This document shows, one piece after another, positions 1 through 9,106 of a stretch of 64,000 bases of DNA (position 1 is the stretch's first letter; every line of letters starts with the position of its first letter). Made by a program: the position numbers and the translations under genes. Location of the stretch: contig SPDP01000002.1 of NCBI GenBank assembly GCA_009360345.1, forward strand, positions 682,001-746,000, read 5' to 3'. This DNA comes from Alcaligenaceae bacterium SAGV5. GTDB lineage: Bacteria; Pseudomonadota; Gammaproteobacteria; Burkholderiales; Burkholderiaceae_B. The notes under the pieces were generated by a model. That model searched no databases. It had not been told where the DNA came from and worked only from the letters and a program-made list of their open reading frames with translations.

Positions 1-1
1 T

Positions 2-2314
2 GCCGCCGCCATCGCGCCCGGCCCGTTGGGCCCGGCGCTGTCGGCCTACGCCGCGCGCGCCGGCGTGCTGTTGTCGTTCGATCCGGCCTTGACGCGGGAC
101 CTGCGCACGCAGGGATTGAGCGGCACCCATGCGTTCGAGGACGGCCTGCGCAAGCTGCTGGAAGGCAGCGGACTGGCGCCCTTGCGGCGCGCCGACGGCG
201 GCTATACGCTGCAACGCGCGCAACAGGGCGAAGTGACCGCGCTGCCCGCCATCAGCGTGACCGGCCAACGCGACGGCGATGCGCCCAGCGAAGGCACCGG
301 CTCGTATACCACCCCGGCCGCGGCCGCCGCGACCCGCATGGACCTGTCCCTGCGCGAAACGCCGCAATCCATCAGCGTCGTCACGCGCCAGCAGATGGAC
401 GACCAGAACCTGGTCACCCTTGACGACGTGCTGCGCCAGACACCCGGCGTCGTCGCCGAAAAGCTCGACGAACGCGTCACCTTCACGTCGCGCGGCTTCG
501 CCTTGAACACCCTGATCGACGGCGTGCCCACCTTTTCCTTCAAGACGCCCGCGGCCGAGATCGGCATGCTGAACACGGTGATCTACGACCGCGTCGAAGT
601 CGTGCGCGGCGCGGCCGGGCTGCTCAACGGCGTGGGCGAACCGGGCGGATCCGTCAACCTGGTGCGCAAGCGGCCCACGTCCGAATTCGCCGGCCGCGCC
701 ACCGTCGGCGCCGGCCGCTGGAGCAACTACAACCTGGAGCTGGACGTGGGCGGCCCCCTGAACGGCGCCGGCACCCTGCGCGGCAGGGCCATCGTCTCGC
801 GTACCTCGGGCGACAGCTTCATCGACTACAAGAAGCGGTCCGACGACATCGTGTACGGCATCCTGGAAGCCGACATCGCGGCGAACACCACGCTGAGCCT
901 GGGCTACGAACACCAGAAGACCGCCATCGACGGCGCCAATTTCGGACAGGCGCCCTTGTTCTACAGCAACGGCGCGCGCACCGACTTCCCGCGTTCGTTC
1001 AACCCCGGCACGCCCTGGAGCCAGTGGGACATGTACAGCGACAAAGTATTCGTCACGCTGGACCATCGCTTCGCCAACGGCTGGCGCGTCAAGATGGACG
1101 CCAGCCGCCTGAAGAACGAGCGCAAGGCCACCTGGGGCTACCTGTTCGAATACCTGCCCGTCGACCAGACCGGCGCCTCCACCATCGAGATCCGCGACAA
1201 CCCCGCCACGTCCGTCAACAAATCCTTCGACGTGTACGCCACCGGTCCCTTCCGGGCGTTCGGCCGGGAACACCGGGCCGCCGTGGGCCTGAGCATCAAC
1301 GACTACACCAGCAAGCTGAACCTCAATTCCGCCAACCCCAACGGTTGGGATCGCCGCCCGCTGAACTTCTACCAGTTGCAGGATTTCCCCAGACCCAGCC
1401 AGTTCTATACGTTCTACAACACCTTCCTGGACGCGAAGGAAACCGCCGTCTACGGTTCGACCCGCCTGCGCATCGCCGAACCGCTGTCGGTGATCCTCGG
1501 CGCCCGCGCCACCTGGTACCAGGAAAGATCATCGTCCTACAACGGCCCCGCCGACCTCTGGACCATCAACCCAACCACCAAGGCCAACGGCCAGTTCACC
1601 CCCTACGCGGGCGCGGTCCTGGACCTGAACGACACCTTCTCGGCCTACGCCAGCTATACCCGGATCTTCATCCCCAGGTCCGAGCGCGACGCCGGCAACG
1701 CCCTGCTTCCGCCTCAAACCGGCAGGAACTACGAACTGGGCCTGAAGGGCGAGCATCTGGACGGCAAGCTCAACAGCAGCTTCGCCATCTTCCGGACACA
1801 AGAAGCCAACGTGCCGGTGGAAGACCCCGGCGGCACCCCGCTGCCTGACGGCAGCGCGCCATACCGTTCCGTCCCGGGCGCCCGCAGCAAGGGTTTCGAG
1901 ATCACGGCCGCCGGCGAAGTGGTACGCGGCCTGCAAGTGATGGGCGGATACACCTACTTCGCCAAGCGCGACAACGAAGGCGCCCTGCTGCTGCCCAACT
2001 ACCCCCAGCACCTGTTCAGGCTGGCCGCCAGCTACCGGCTTCCGGGCGAATGGAACAAGCTGACCCTGGGTGGCAGCGTGAGTTATCAGAGTGCGATCCA
2101 CTATGACGAACTGGACGGACTCGGACGCGCGACGCAAGGCGGCGTGACCGTGCTGGGAGTCAGGGCGCGGTATGAATTCAACAAGCAGGTGGCCGCGTCG
2201 GTCAGCATCGACAACCTGACCGACAAGCGCTACTACAGCGGCTTGGGGGGATACAACGGCTACAACTATGGAACGCCCCGGAACTTCTGGGTGAGGGTCA
2301 GTTATAAGTTCTAG
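2..2314 (+). CDS. TonB-dependent siderophore receptor (5' partial)
   Basis: Outer-membrane beta-barrel receptor that imports a ferric siderophore using TonB energy. The reading frame is open from the first bases of the window, so the true start and signal peptide lie upstream. The first ~65 visible residues match a secretin/TonB short N-terminal (STN) domain, as in FpvA/FecA-type transducer receptors. A plug domain follows (ETPQSISVVTRQQMDDQNL, then VEVVRGAAGLLNGVGEPGGSVNLVRKRP split over the plug end), and then the barrel. The protein ends in VRVSYKF; a C-terminal Phe is the usual outer-membrane assembly signal. The STN domain suggests signalling to a FecR/sigma pair, which would have to lie left of the window. 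The ligand cannot be told from sequence. Confidence 0.93.
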   Translation, partial: AAAIAPGPLGPALSAYAARAGVLLSFDPALTRDLRTQGLSGTHAFEDGLRKLLEGSGLAPLRRADGGYTLQRAQQGEVTALPAISVTGQRDGDAPSEGTGSYTTPAAAAATRMDLSLRETPQSISVVTRQQMDDQNLVTLDDVLRQTPGVVAEKLDERVTFTSRGFALNTLIDGVPTFSFKTPAAEIGMLNTVIYDRVEVVRGAAGLLNGVGEPGGSVNLVRKRPTSEFAGRATVGAGRWSNYNLELDVGGPLNGAGTLRGRAIVSRTSGDSFIDYKKRSDDIVYGILEADIAANTTLSLGYEHQKTAIDGANFGQAPLFYSNGARTDFPRSFNPGTPWSQWDMYSDKVFVTLDHRFANGWRVKMDASRLKNERKATWGYLFEYLPVDQTGASTIEIRDNPATSVNKSFDVYATGPFRAFGREHRAAVGLSINDYTSKLNLNSANPNGWDRRPLNFYQLQDFPRPSQFYTFYNTFLDAKETAVYGSTRLRIAEPLSVILGARATWYQERSSSYNGPADLWTINPTTKANGQFTPYAGAVLDLNDTFSAYASYTRIFIPRSERDAGNALLPPQTGRNYELGLKGEHLDGKLNSSFAIFRTQEANVPVEDPGGTPLPDGSAPYRSVPGARSKGFEITAAGEVVRGLQVMGGYTYFAKRDNEGALLLPNYPQHLFRLAASYRLPGEWNKLTLGGSVSYQSAIHYDELDGLGRATQGGVTVLGVRARYEFNKQVAASVSIDNLTDKRYYSGLGGYNGYNYGTPRNFWVRVSYKF

Positions 2315-2450
2315 GGTTGAAATCCGCGGAGCCAGCGGGCATGCATGAATGCAAGTGATCCAATCCCTCCAAGAAAATCGTTTGTTCGCCCTCGGACCTT
2401 AAACCTACGATCCCTCCATGACGCGGTAAAGGCGTTCAACTGGAGGCGAT

Positions 2451-3275
2451 ATGAAGTTAGCGGATGGGCGCGCACCAGAGCGGGTCGGCATTGCCGGCCT
2501 GGGTGCGATTGGCAACTCGTTGGCAACGATTCTCGACAAGGGAATACTCGGACTTGAGCTCGCGGCGATTGCCGTCAGGAATCCGGCCAAGCATACGGCG
2601 TTCCTGTCTGGCCTGGTCCAAACACCCCAATGTGTCCCGATCGAGCGGCTCGCCGAACTGTGCGACATCGTGGTCGAATGTGCTCCCGCCGCGCTGCTGC
2701 CCGCTATTGCCACCCCGGTGCTCAGGGCGGGGAAAAAACTCGTCGTCCTCAGTTCGGGCGCGCTACTTGCCAACCCTGACCTGATCAAGCTGGCCGAAAA
2801 GCACGGGGGTCAGATCCTGGTCCCGACCGGTGCGCTACTTGGCCTGGACGCCGTCACGGCGGCTGCGGAAGGCACCATCCATTCGGTTCGAATGGTGACC
2901 CGCAAACCGGTGAAGGGCCTGCTCGGCGCACCGTACCTGGAAGCCCACGGCATTGCCATCGACGACATAAAAGAGCCGACGCGCATCTTCAATGGAACCG
3001 CTCGCGAGGCGGCTGTCGGCTTTCCGGCCAACTTGAACGTCGCTGTCGCCTTGTCATTGGCCGGAATCGGCCCGGACCGCACCCAGCTCGAAATCTGGGC
3101 GGATCCCGCACTCACGCGGAATACCCACACTATTCATGTCGATGCCGACTCGGCCTCGTTCACGATGAGCATCGAGAACATTCCGTCCGAGAACCCGAAA
3201 ACCGGACGCATCACCGCGCTGAGCGTCGCAGCGCTCCTGAAGAAGATGCAAAGCCCCCTGAGGATAGGCTCGTGA
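2451..3275 (+). CDS. L-aspartate dehydrogenase (NadX)-family protein
   Basis: A 274-residue NAD(P)-binding protein of the aspartate dehydrogenase family. It has an N-terminal Rossmann fold (VGIAGLGAIGNSLA, residues ~12-25) and the later family segment around PTGALLGLDAV. A strong GGAGG ribosome site at 2442-2446 supports the ATG at 2451. Characterised relatives deaminate aspartate to iminosuccinate for NAD synthesis. Here it is first in an aromatic-catabolic operon and overlaps the ferredoxin gene by 4 bases (GTGA), so a catabolic role is likelier, perhaps oxidising an amino or hydroxy acid from a nitrogen-containing ring. That role is inference; the family assignment is solid. Confidence 0.82.
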   Translation: MKLADGRAPERVGIAGLGAIGNSLATILDKGILGLELAAIAVRNPAKHTAFLSGLVQTPQCVPIERLAELCDIVVECAPAALLPAIATPVLRAGKKLVVLSSGALLANPDLIKLAEKHGGQILVPTGALLGLDAVTAAAEGTIHSVRMVTRKPVKGLLGAPYLEAHGIAIDDIKEPTRIFNGTAREAAVGFPANLNVAVALSLAGIGPDRTQLEIWADPALTRNTHTIHVDADSASFTMSIENIPSENPKTGRITALSVAALLKKMQSPLRIGS

Positions 3276-3589
3276 CCAAAAGAATCCTCCTGTGTGAAAT
3301 TTCGGACGTTCCCGAAGGTCGGCCGCACCAAGTCTGTGCCCCGGAGCGCGACGACGCGCTCGCGCTCTACAAGGTGGACGGCGAACTGTACCTGACCGAC
3401 GACTTGTGCACGCACGGCCTCGTCTCGCTGTCCGGCGGCGAGCTCGAAGGAAAGATCATTCATTGCCCCTTGCACGGCGGGGCGTTCGATGTGACCACGG
3501 GCCAGGCCACCGAATTCCCGTGCAAGCGCGCGCTGCGCACCTACGCTGTCGAAGTGGAAGACGGGAAAGTTTTCGGCCTAATCAACTGA
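3272..3589 (+). CDS. Rieske-type [2Fe-2S] ferredoxin of a ring-hydroxylating oxygenase
   Basis: A 105-residue soluble Rieske ferredoxin. The cluster ligands are visible as C46-x-H48 (CTHG) and C65-x2-H68 (CPLHGG). This is the size and motif of BphA3/CarAc/NdoA-type ferredoxins, which shuttle electrons from a flavoprotein reductase to a terminal oxygenase. The GTG start overlaps the stop of the upstream gene, implying translational coupling. The oxygenase gene follows after 15 bases and the reductase is next, so all three components of a multicomponent system are together. It may also feed the CarAa-like oxygenase encoded at 10146-11318, which has no ferredoxin of its own nearby. Confidence 0.93.
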   Translation: MTKRILLCEISDVPEGRPHQVCAPERDDALALYKVDGELYLTDDLCTHGLVSLSGGELEGKIIHCPLHGGAFDVTTGQATEFPCKRALRTYAVEVEDGKVFGLIN

Positions 3590-3604
3590 ATTCGAGAGAG
3601 CACC

Positions 3605-4879
3605 ATGTTCAGCCAAGAGAACAATGAAAAACTGACTCGCGTCGGCCCCGGGACACCGATGGGAAACGTCTTTCGCCGCTTCTGGATGCCCTTTCTCATG
3701 CCAGAAGAGGTTGCCGAGCGCGACGGCCCACCCGTGGCGGTGCGCCTGTTGGGAGAGGATCTGGTTGCCTTTCGGGACTCGGAGGGAAAGCTCGGCCTGC
3801 TCGACCGCTATTGCCCTCACCGACGTGTCGATCTGCTCCTGGGCCGCAACGAGCAATGCGGCCTGCGCTGCGTCTATCACGGGTGGAAATTCGACACGCG
3901 GGGCAATGTCGTGGACATGCCTGCCGAACCAGCCGACACCCCGCTCAAGGACGAGACCAGGATCCAGTCCTATCCCATCGTCGAATGGGGTGGCCTGGTC
4001 TGGGCATACATGGGCGAGCCGGAACATATGCCCACGGTGCCGCCGGAAATCGAATGGGGTCTCGTTCCCCCCGCGCACCGCTATATCAGCAAGCGGTTGC
4101 AGGAAACCAATTACGCGCAGGGTGTCGAAGGAGGGATCGATTCAAGCCACGTCGGCATCCTGCACAGCCTGCTCGACGAGGATACCTCCATCCCGTTCCG
4201 CCAGCGGCAGATCTCGCCGAACTCCAGGATTCCATATCTTGCTTCGGACACCGCTCCCCGATTCTTCGTGCGTCATACCGACTATGGGATGGCAATCGGC
4301 GCTCGCCGCAATGCCGCGGAGGACGACTATTACTGGCGCGTCACGCAGTTCCTCGCGCCCTTCTACACCATGATCGCTCCGAACCAGCAGGGCGGGCCGA
4401 TCATGGGACACGCCTGGGTTCCCATCGATGACCACAACTGCTGGTTGTTCACCATGACCTGGAATGCCGCGCGCCCCCTGGAAGCTCACGAGCTGGACCA
4501 TGGCGGCGTACATACCCGGGTCATGGACGACGGCTCTTACCGACCCCTGGTCAATCGCCACAACGACTACAAGCGCGACCGAACGGAACAACGGCTGCGC
4601 AGCTCAACGGGTATCGAAGGCATAGGCATGCAAGATACCGCGGTTCAAGAAAGCATGGGGCCGATAGTCGATCGATCCAGGGAAACCTTGGGATCCGGGG
4701 ACGCCGCCATCGTCGGCTTCCGCAAATGGCTGCTTCGATCCGCCGACGATCTCGAGCAAGGCAAGGCGCCTGCCGTGGCAGCGCATCCCGAGTGGTATCG
4801 GGTGAGATCGGCGGCCATCATCCTGGGCAAGGGCACGGATTTCCAGGTTGGGGCCGGCGCGGCTCTGCGTGTGGATTGA
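3605..4879 (+). CDS. Rieske non-haem iron aromatic ring-hydroxylating oxygenase, phthalate dioxygenase type
   Basis: Terminal oxygenase subunit of 424 residues. The Rieske site is C70-x-H72 (CPHRR) and C89-x2-H92 (CVYHGW). The mononuclear iron site is in GGIDSSHVGILHS, with D179 as the bridging aspartate and H182 and H187 as ligands. The N-terminus, beginning directly at a segment like LTRVGPGTPMGNVFRRFW, and the domain order resemble phthalate 4,5-dioxygenase, 4-phenoxybenzoate (PobA) and chlorobenzoate oxygenases, which are alpha-only enzymes. No small beta subunit is encoded nearby, as expected for that group. It should insert oxygen into an aromatic ring to start catabolism; the substrate is not determinable here. 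Confidence 0.93.
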   Translation: MFSQENNEKLTRVGPGTPMGNVFRRFWMPFLMPEEVAERDGPPVAVRLLGEDLVAFRDSEGKLGLLDRYCPHRRVDLLLGRNEQCGLRCVYHGWKFDTRGNVVDMPAEPADTPLKDETRIQSYPIVEWGGLVWAYMGEPEHMPTVPPEIEWGLVPPAHRYISKRLQETNYAQGVEGGIDSSHVGILHSLLDEDTSIPFRQRQISPNSRIPYLASDTAPRFFVRHTDYGMAIGARRNAAEDDYYWRVTQFLAPFYTMIAPNQQGGPIMGHAWVPIDDHNCWLFTMTWNAARPLEAHELDHGGVHTRVMDDGSYRPLVNRHNDYKRDRTEQRLRSSTGIEGIGMQDTAVQESMGPIVDRSRETLGSGDAAIVGFRKWLLRSADDLEQGKAPAVAAHPEWYRVRSAAIILGKGTDFQVGAGAALRVD

Positions 4880-4902
4880 CGGCATCCACGAAGGAGACAT
4901 CC

Positions 4903-6153
4903 GTGACTCAGGAAACCCATATGGATGCTGAACCAGGCATCGTCATCGTTGGCTCCGGACTCGCCGCGGTCAGTGTTCTCGACGGACTCAAGGATGCCAG
5001 TTACGCAGGCCGCGTGACCATGATCGGCGAGGAGCCGCACTATCCCTATGATCGGCCGCCGCTGTCCAAGGACGTACTGCTGAAAACCGGTGCGGAATCG
5101 ACGATTCTTCTGCGGGAACAGGAAACGTATGAGGGGCAGGACGTGACGTTGCTGCGAGGTCGTGCCGTCACCGCGCTCGACCCTTCGCTTCGGTGCGTGA
5201 TGCTTGATAACGGTGACACCATTGACTACGGGCGGCTCGTGCTGGCAACGGGCTCTCGCCCGAAGGTCCTCCCATTGCTGTCGCCTGCGACGCCGGGGGT
5301 GTTCTATCTGCGCACGCTCGACGATGCGTTGGCGCTGCGCGTGGCAATGAAGCGGGCCTCGAGCCTGATCGTCATCGGCGGCGGAGTCATCGGCCTGGAA
5401 GTTGCCGCGGTCGCCGTACAGCGCGGGATCGCCACGACGGTGATCGAAGCCGGTCCCCGGCTGATGGCACGAACCGCGCCCCCGCTATTGAGCCACGTGC
5501 TGCAGCAGGCTCATTCGGCACACGGCGTAGCCATCCGATGCAACACGTATCCCGTCGGATTCGAATACGGCAACGACAGCCACACGGTAACCCTTTCCGA
5601 CGACACGACCCTGGTCGCCGACCTGATTGTCGTCGGCATAGGCGTCACACCGGAGATCACACTGGCGCAGAGTGCCGGCATCGACTGCGGGGCCATGGGA
5701 ATTGCAGTGGATGGCCTGGGTAGGACCAGCGCCGATGGTGTGTTCGCGGCGGGAGAAGTCGCCTATGCCTTCAACGACATCTCGGGCCGGCACGAGAAGC
5801 ACGAGAGCTGGCACCATGCAGCCGCGCATGGCCGGCATGTCGGCCATGCGCTCGTTGACGCGCACGCCGGCTACGCGGAGATATGCGGCTACTGGTCTGA
5901 CCAGTACGACTTGAACATCAACGTCTTCGGTTCGACGCAAGGTGATGACTTGGCCGTCCGCGGTGACCCCGACACCCGGCGGTTCGCCATCTACCACCTC
6001 GCGGCGGGCGCCATTATCGGCATTACCTGCGTCAACGATCCGAAAGAGCTGCGCATAGGCAAGCGGCTCGTGAAGGCTCGAGCCGTCATTGCCAGGGAAA
6101 TGCTGGAAGACACGAACGCAAGCCTGCCGCCGGCAGGCTTGAAGGCGGCGTGA
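4903..6153 (+). CDS. FAD-dependent NAD(P)H:ferredoxin reductase (BphA4/CarAd-like)
   Basis: Flavoprotein reductase of about 416 residues that passes electrons from NAD(P)H to the Rieske ferredoxin. Two dinucleotide motifs are visible: IVIVGSGLAAVSVLDGL near the N-terminus for FAD and LIVIGGGVIGLEVAAVAV mid-protein for NAD(P)H. The family signature YPYDRPPLSKD is also present, with a C-terminal reductase domain containing the segment GDPDTRRFAIYHL. I chose the GTG at 4903 because AAGGAGA at 4891-4897 sits just upstream; the frame stays open further upstream but overlaps the oxygenase gene. It completes the oxygenase electron chain with the two preceding genes. Confidence 0.92.
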   Translation: MTQETHMDAEPGIVIVGSGLAAVSVLDGLKDASYAGRVTMIGEEPHYPYDRPPLSKDVLLKTGAESTILLREQETYEGQDVTLLRGRAVTALDPSLRCVMLDNGDTIDYGRLVLATGSRPKVLPLLSPATPGVFYLRTLDDALALRVAMKRASSLIVIGGGVIGLEVAAVAVQRGIATTVIEAGPRLMARTAPPLLSHVLQQAHSAHGVAIRCNTYPVGFEYGNDSHTVTLSDDTTLVADLIVVGIGVTPEITLAQSAGIDCGAMGIAVDGLGRTSADGVFAAGEVAYAFNDISGRHEKHESWHHAAAHGRHVGHALVDAHAGYAEICGYWSDQYDLNINVFGSTQGDDLAVRGDPDTRRFAIYHLAAGAIIGITCVNDPKELRIGKRLVKARAVIAREMLEDTNASLPPAGLKAA

Positions 6154-6214
6154 CAAGCGGCTTCGCCACATACAGCCAAAAGAACGAATCAACGCTCACA
6201 TACAAGGAAAAGAC

Positions 6215-7201
6215 ATGGCCAAGATCGTAATGGGCATTGGATCCTCACATAGCCCCGCGTTGTTGATGGAGCCCTCGGCGTGGCTTGCCCGCGCCGCGGT
6301 GGACGACAAAAATTTCTTTGCGCTTCATGATTTCGACGGCAAGAGCGTCTCGTACGACGAGCTCCTGGGCAGGGCAAGCCCGGCCGTCATCGACGAGATC
6401 ACCATGGAGAAGATGGCCGAACGCCACATGGCCAATCAAAGGGCGATGGCCGAACTCATCCGTCGCCTCGATGCGGTCAACCCCGATCTGGTCATCGTCA
6501 TCGGCGATGACCACAAGGAGGTTTTTGACGACGACAACATGCCGGCCATCCAGGTTTTCTGCGGCGATGCGCTGCCATACAAGCCCCAAGGCATCATGAA
6601 GTGGAAGTACGATCCCCGCCTGAACCAGGACCTCTGGTATCCCCAGCAGGAAAAGGAATACCCGGTCGACTCCGGGCGCGCCTTGAAGATCATCGATCAT
6701 CTGATGAACAACGGCTTCGACCCCGCCCATTCGCGCTACCTGCCGCCTGATCAGGGAATGAGCCACTCGTTCGGCTACGTCTACTACAAGATGATGGCCG
6801 CGAAGATCTATCCGATCATTCCGATCAGCATCAACACCTACTACCCGCCGACTCAGATCACGCCGGGGCGCGCCTACCAGCTCGGCCAATCCATCAGAGC
6901 GGCCGTCGAATCGTGGCCAGACGATATCCGCGTCGCGGTGATCGCCACTGGCGGCCTCAGCCACTTCGTGGTGGATGAGGAATTCGATCGAAACTTCCTC
7001 GAGATCATGGCGTCGGGCAAGCCCGATGGCCATCTCGGCATGCCCCTCGAGAAGCTGCAATCCGGCAATTCCGAGTTTCGATGCTGGTCCGCCTTGGCCG
7101 GCGCGGTAGAGGGCATGAAGATGGACCTGGTCGACTACATCCCGTGCTACCGCAGTCCGGCCGGAACGGGTTGCGCAATGGCTTTCGCCACCTGGGAATA
7201 G
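6215..7201 (+). CDS. Class III extradiol ring-cleavage dioxygenase (LigB/gallate dioxygenase-like)
   Basis: A 328-residue catalytic subunit of the LigB superfamily, which cleaves catecholic rings next to the hydroxyls with non-haem Fe(II). H12 in MAKIVMGIGSSH matches the first iron ligand of LigB. The DDHKEVF segment supplies the second His region, and GGLSHF the conserved base region. No LigA-like small subunit lies beside it, so it may act alone or be a variant such as gallate- or protocatechuate-type enzymes. It sits 61 bases after the reductase gene and before a hydrolase, giving a hydroxylation-cleavage-hydrolysis order. Confidence 0.9.
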   Translation: MAKIVMGIGSSHSPALLMEPSAWLARAAVDDKNFFALHDFDGKSVSYDELLGRASPAVIDEITMEKMAERHMANQRAMAELIRRLDAVNPDLVIVIGDDHKEVFDDDNMPAIQVFCGDALPYKPQGIMKWKYDPRLNQDLWYPQQEKEYPVDSGRALKIIDHLMNNGFDPAHSRYLPPDQGMSHSFGYVYYKMMAAKIYPIIPISINTYYPPTQITPGRAYQLGQSIRAAVESWPDDIRVAVIATGGLSHFVVDEEFDRNFLEIMASGKPDGHLGMPLEKLQSGNSEFRCWSALAGAVEGMKMDLVDYIPCYRSPAGTGCAMAFATWE

Positions 7202-7212
7202 GCGGATCGACC

Positions 7213-7989
7213 ATGCCCTATTTCTCTTCAGGCCAAAGCCAGCTGTACTACGAGGTCCATGGCAGCGGGCCAACGCTGGTGCTGCTTCACGGGATGGGTG
7301 GAAATCATGCCAGTTGGTTTCCCCAGATTGCCGGGCTGGCGGACCGTTTCCGGTTGATCACGGTAGACGCGCGCGGTTTCGGGAAATCGAGCGATGCGGA
7401 AGGGCTCGGTCGGGACGGCTTCGTCGACGACCTGGACCACCTCTGGCGCGCACTGGACCTGCGCCAGGCGGTACTGGTCGGACAGTCCATGGGCGGCGGG
7501 TGCTGTGTCCTCTTCACTTGCCAGTATCCTGAACGCGTCGCCGGCCTGGTCCTGGCCGATACGTTGATCGGCATTGAGTTGCCCACCTCCCTGCGGGCCG
7601 GCATGGATGCCGTCCAGCGAGCTACCGCCAATCTCGGCCAGGCCGAGCGTGTGCTGGGTTCCACCACCCGTGCCGGGAACCCGGACAAGGTCGCCCTGTA
7701 CGGCCAGATCGCGAGCTTCAACAGTGTCGGACTGCGAACACTGACTGGAACGCAGCGCGTTCGACCGCTGGACGACCTGGTTGCCACCCGGATACCCATA
7801 CTCTTTGTCGTCGGATCCGAAGACATCCTTTTCCCCCCACCGCTGGTCGAGGCTGTCCAGAAGCGCGTACCGTCCTCGCGGTTCCACATCATTCCGAACG
7901 CGGGCCATTCGGCTCACTTCGAATCGCCACAGGCGTTCAACGACATCCTGACAGCCTGGCACACGTCGCTCCCACCGGCATCCAGGTGA
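7213..7989 (+). CDS. Alpha/beta hydrolase
   Basis: An alpha/beta-hydrolase-fold protein of about 258 residues. The oxyanion region is LLHGMGG, the nucleophile elbow is GQSMGG (S92), the acid is in VVGSEDILFP, and the catalytic His is in NAGHSAHFESP. The fold and context suggest a meta-cleavage-product hydrolase or an enol-lactonase-like enzyme acting after the extradiol dioxygenase just upstream. I placed the start at ATG 7213, 11 bases after the dioxygenase stop. Substrate is inference only. Confidence 0.88.
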   Translation: MPYFSSGQSQLYYEVHGSGPTLVLLHGMGGNHASWFPQIAGLADRFRLITVDARGFGKSSDAEGLGRDGFVDDLDHLWRALDLRQAVLVGQSMGGGCCVLFTCQYPERVAGLVLADTLIGIELPTSLRAGMDAVQRATANLGQAERVLGSTTRAGNPDKVALYGQIASFNSVGLRTLTGTQRVRPLDDLVATRIPILFVVGSEDILFPPPLVEAVQKRVPSSRFHIIPNAGHSAHFESPQAFNDILTAWHTSLPPASR

Positions 7990-8061
7990 AAGCCCAGGCG
8001 TCCGTTCTCTTCTGATCGACGCGCCCACATCATGCAACCGCTAACGGCATCCGGGGACACC

Positions 8062-9081
8062 ATGGATCGCAACTCGTCATCGAATTTTTCCCACGAACGG
8101 CGCAAACTCTTGCGCGGTGGAGCGGCAACGCTCGCGGGAGCGGCAATACCGACAGCGCCCGGGGTCGCCACGACGCTGGACGGCGGCAGCGGACCGATTC
8201 GGCTCATCGTGCCGCACGCGCCAGGAACCACTCCCGACCTGGCCGCTCGGCTTGTCGGGCCCCGTCTGACCGCACGGGTGGATCGTCCGGTCATTATCGA
8301 CAACCGTCCGGGCGCCTCCGGACTGATCGGCTACGAAATGGTCACGAAAGCGCCGCCGGACGGGTCGACACTGATGATCACCGCGGCGTCGATAATGACC
8401 TTGCCATTGCTATACCCCAACGCTCCGATCAACGTGCTCGATGGATTCACCCCGATTTCCAATCTGTGTTCCACCAACTTCGCCCTGGTCATCCATCCAT
8501 CGTTGCCAGCCGGGAATTTTCCGCAGTTCCTGGCCTACGTCAGGGCCCGGCCGGGAACGGTCGACTATGCATCGCCTGGCAAAGGAACCTTCCACCATCT
8601 CTGGATGGAGCAGATGTGCCTGATGGCGGGGCTCCAGATGAGTCACGTCGCGTACAAGGGAGCATCGGGAGCGATCACCGACGTGCTTGCGGGCCATGTC
8701 AAGACGATGTTCCTGCCCGTACATCAGGCAGTACCGTTCCAGAAAGAAGGCAAGCTCCGGATCATGGGCGTCATCAGTGCGACGCGAGATCCGAACTTCC
8801 CCGCGCTCGACACCCTGAGCGCGAGCGGCCTCCCGGGTTTCAACGGTGAAGCGTGGTACGCCTTGTTCGGGCCAAAAGGAATGGGCGCGAAACTCGCTGC
8901 GGACATTCAAACCAGGATCCAAGCCGTCCTGGCAGAACCGGAAATCATGTTCACGCTTGCAAAGCAGGGGGTTGTCGTCAAGGGAAGCTCAACCTTGGAG
9001 CTATACACCACGATGAAAAACGAACAGGAGAAGTGGGCCCGGGTGGTCAGGGAAGGCCAGTTGAACATCCGTGCGGAATAG
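8062..9081 (+). CDS. Bug-family (TctC) periplasmic substrate-binding protein
   Basis: A member of the Bordetella uptake gene family, extracytoplasmic receptors that bind carboxylates. The mature part starts at IRLIVPHAPGTTPDLAARL and contains the family segments VIIDNRPGASG and LASGLPGFNGEAWYALF-like. The N-terminus carries a twin-arginine-like signal (ERRKLLRGGAATLAGAA), less common in this family than a plain Sec signal. GGGGA at 8053-8057 favours ATG 8062; an in-frame ATG at 8032 is possible. It closes the plus-strand catabolic operon, suggesting it captures the aromatic acid substrate, although no membrane subunits are encoded nearby. Confidence 0.88.
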   Translation: MDRNSSSNFSHERRKLLRGGAATLAGAAIPTAPGVATTLDGGSGPIRLIVPHAPGTTPDLAARLVGPRLTARVDRPVIIDNRPGASGLIGYEMVTKAPPDGSTLMITAASIMTLPLLYPNAPINVLDGFTPISNLCSTNFALVIHPSLPAGNFPQFLAYVRARPGTVDYASPGKGTFHHLWMEQMCLMAGLQMSHVAYKGASGAITDVLAGHVKTMFLPVHQAVPFQKEGKLRIMGVISATRDPNFPALDTLSASGLPGFNGEAWYALFGPKGMGAKLAADIQTRIQAVLAEPEIMFTLAKQGVVVKGSSTLELYTTMKNEQEKWARVVREGQLNIRAE

Positions 9082-9106
9082 CGCTTGATCGGGCGGGGCG
9101 CGCCTT

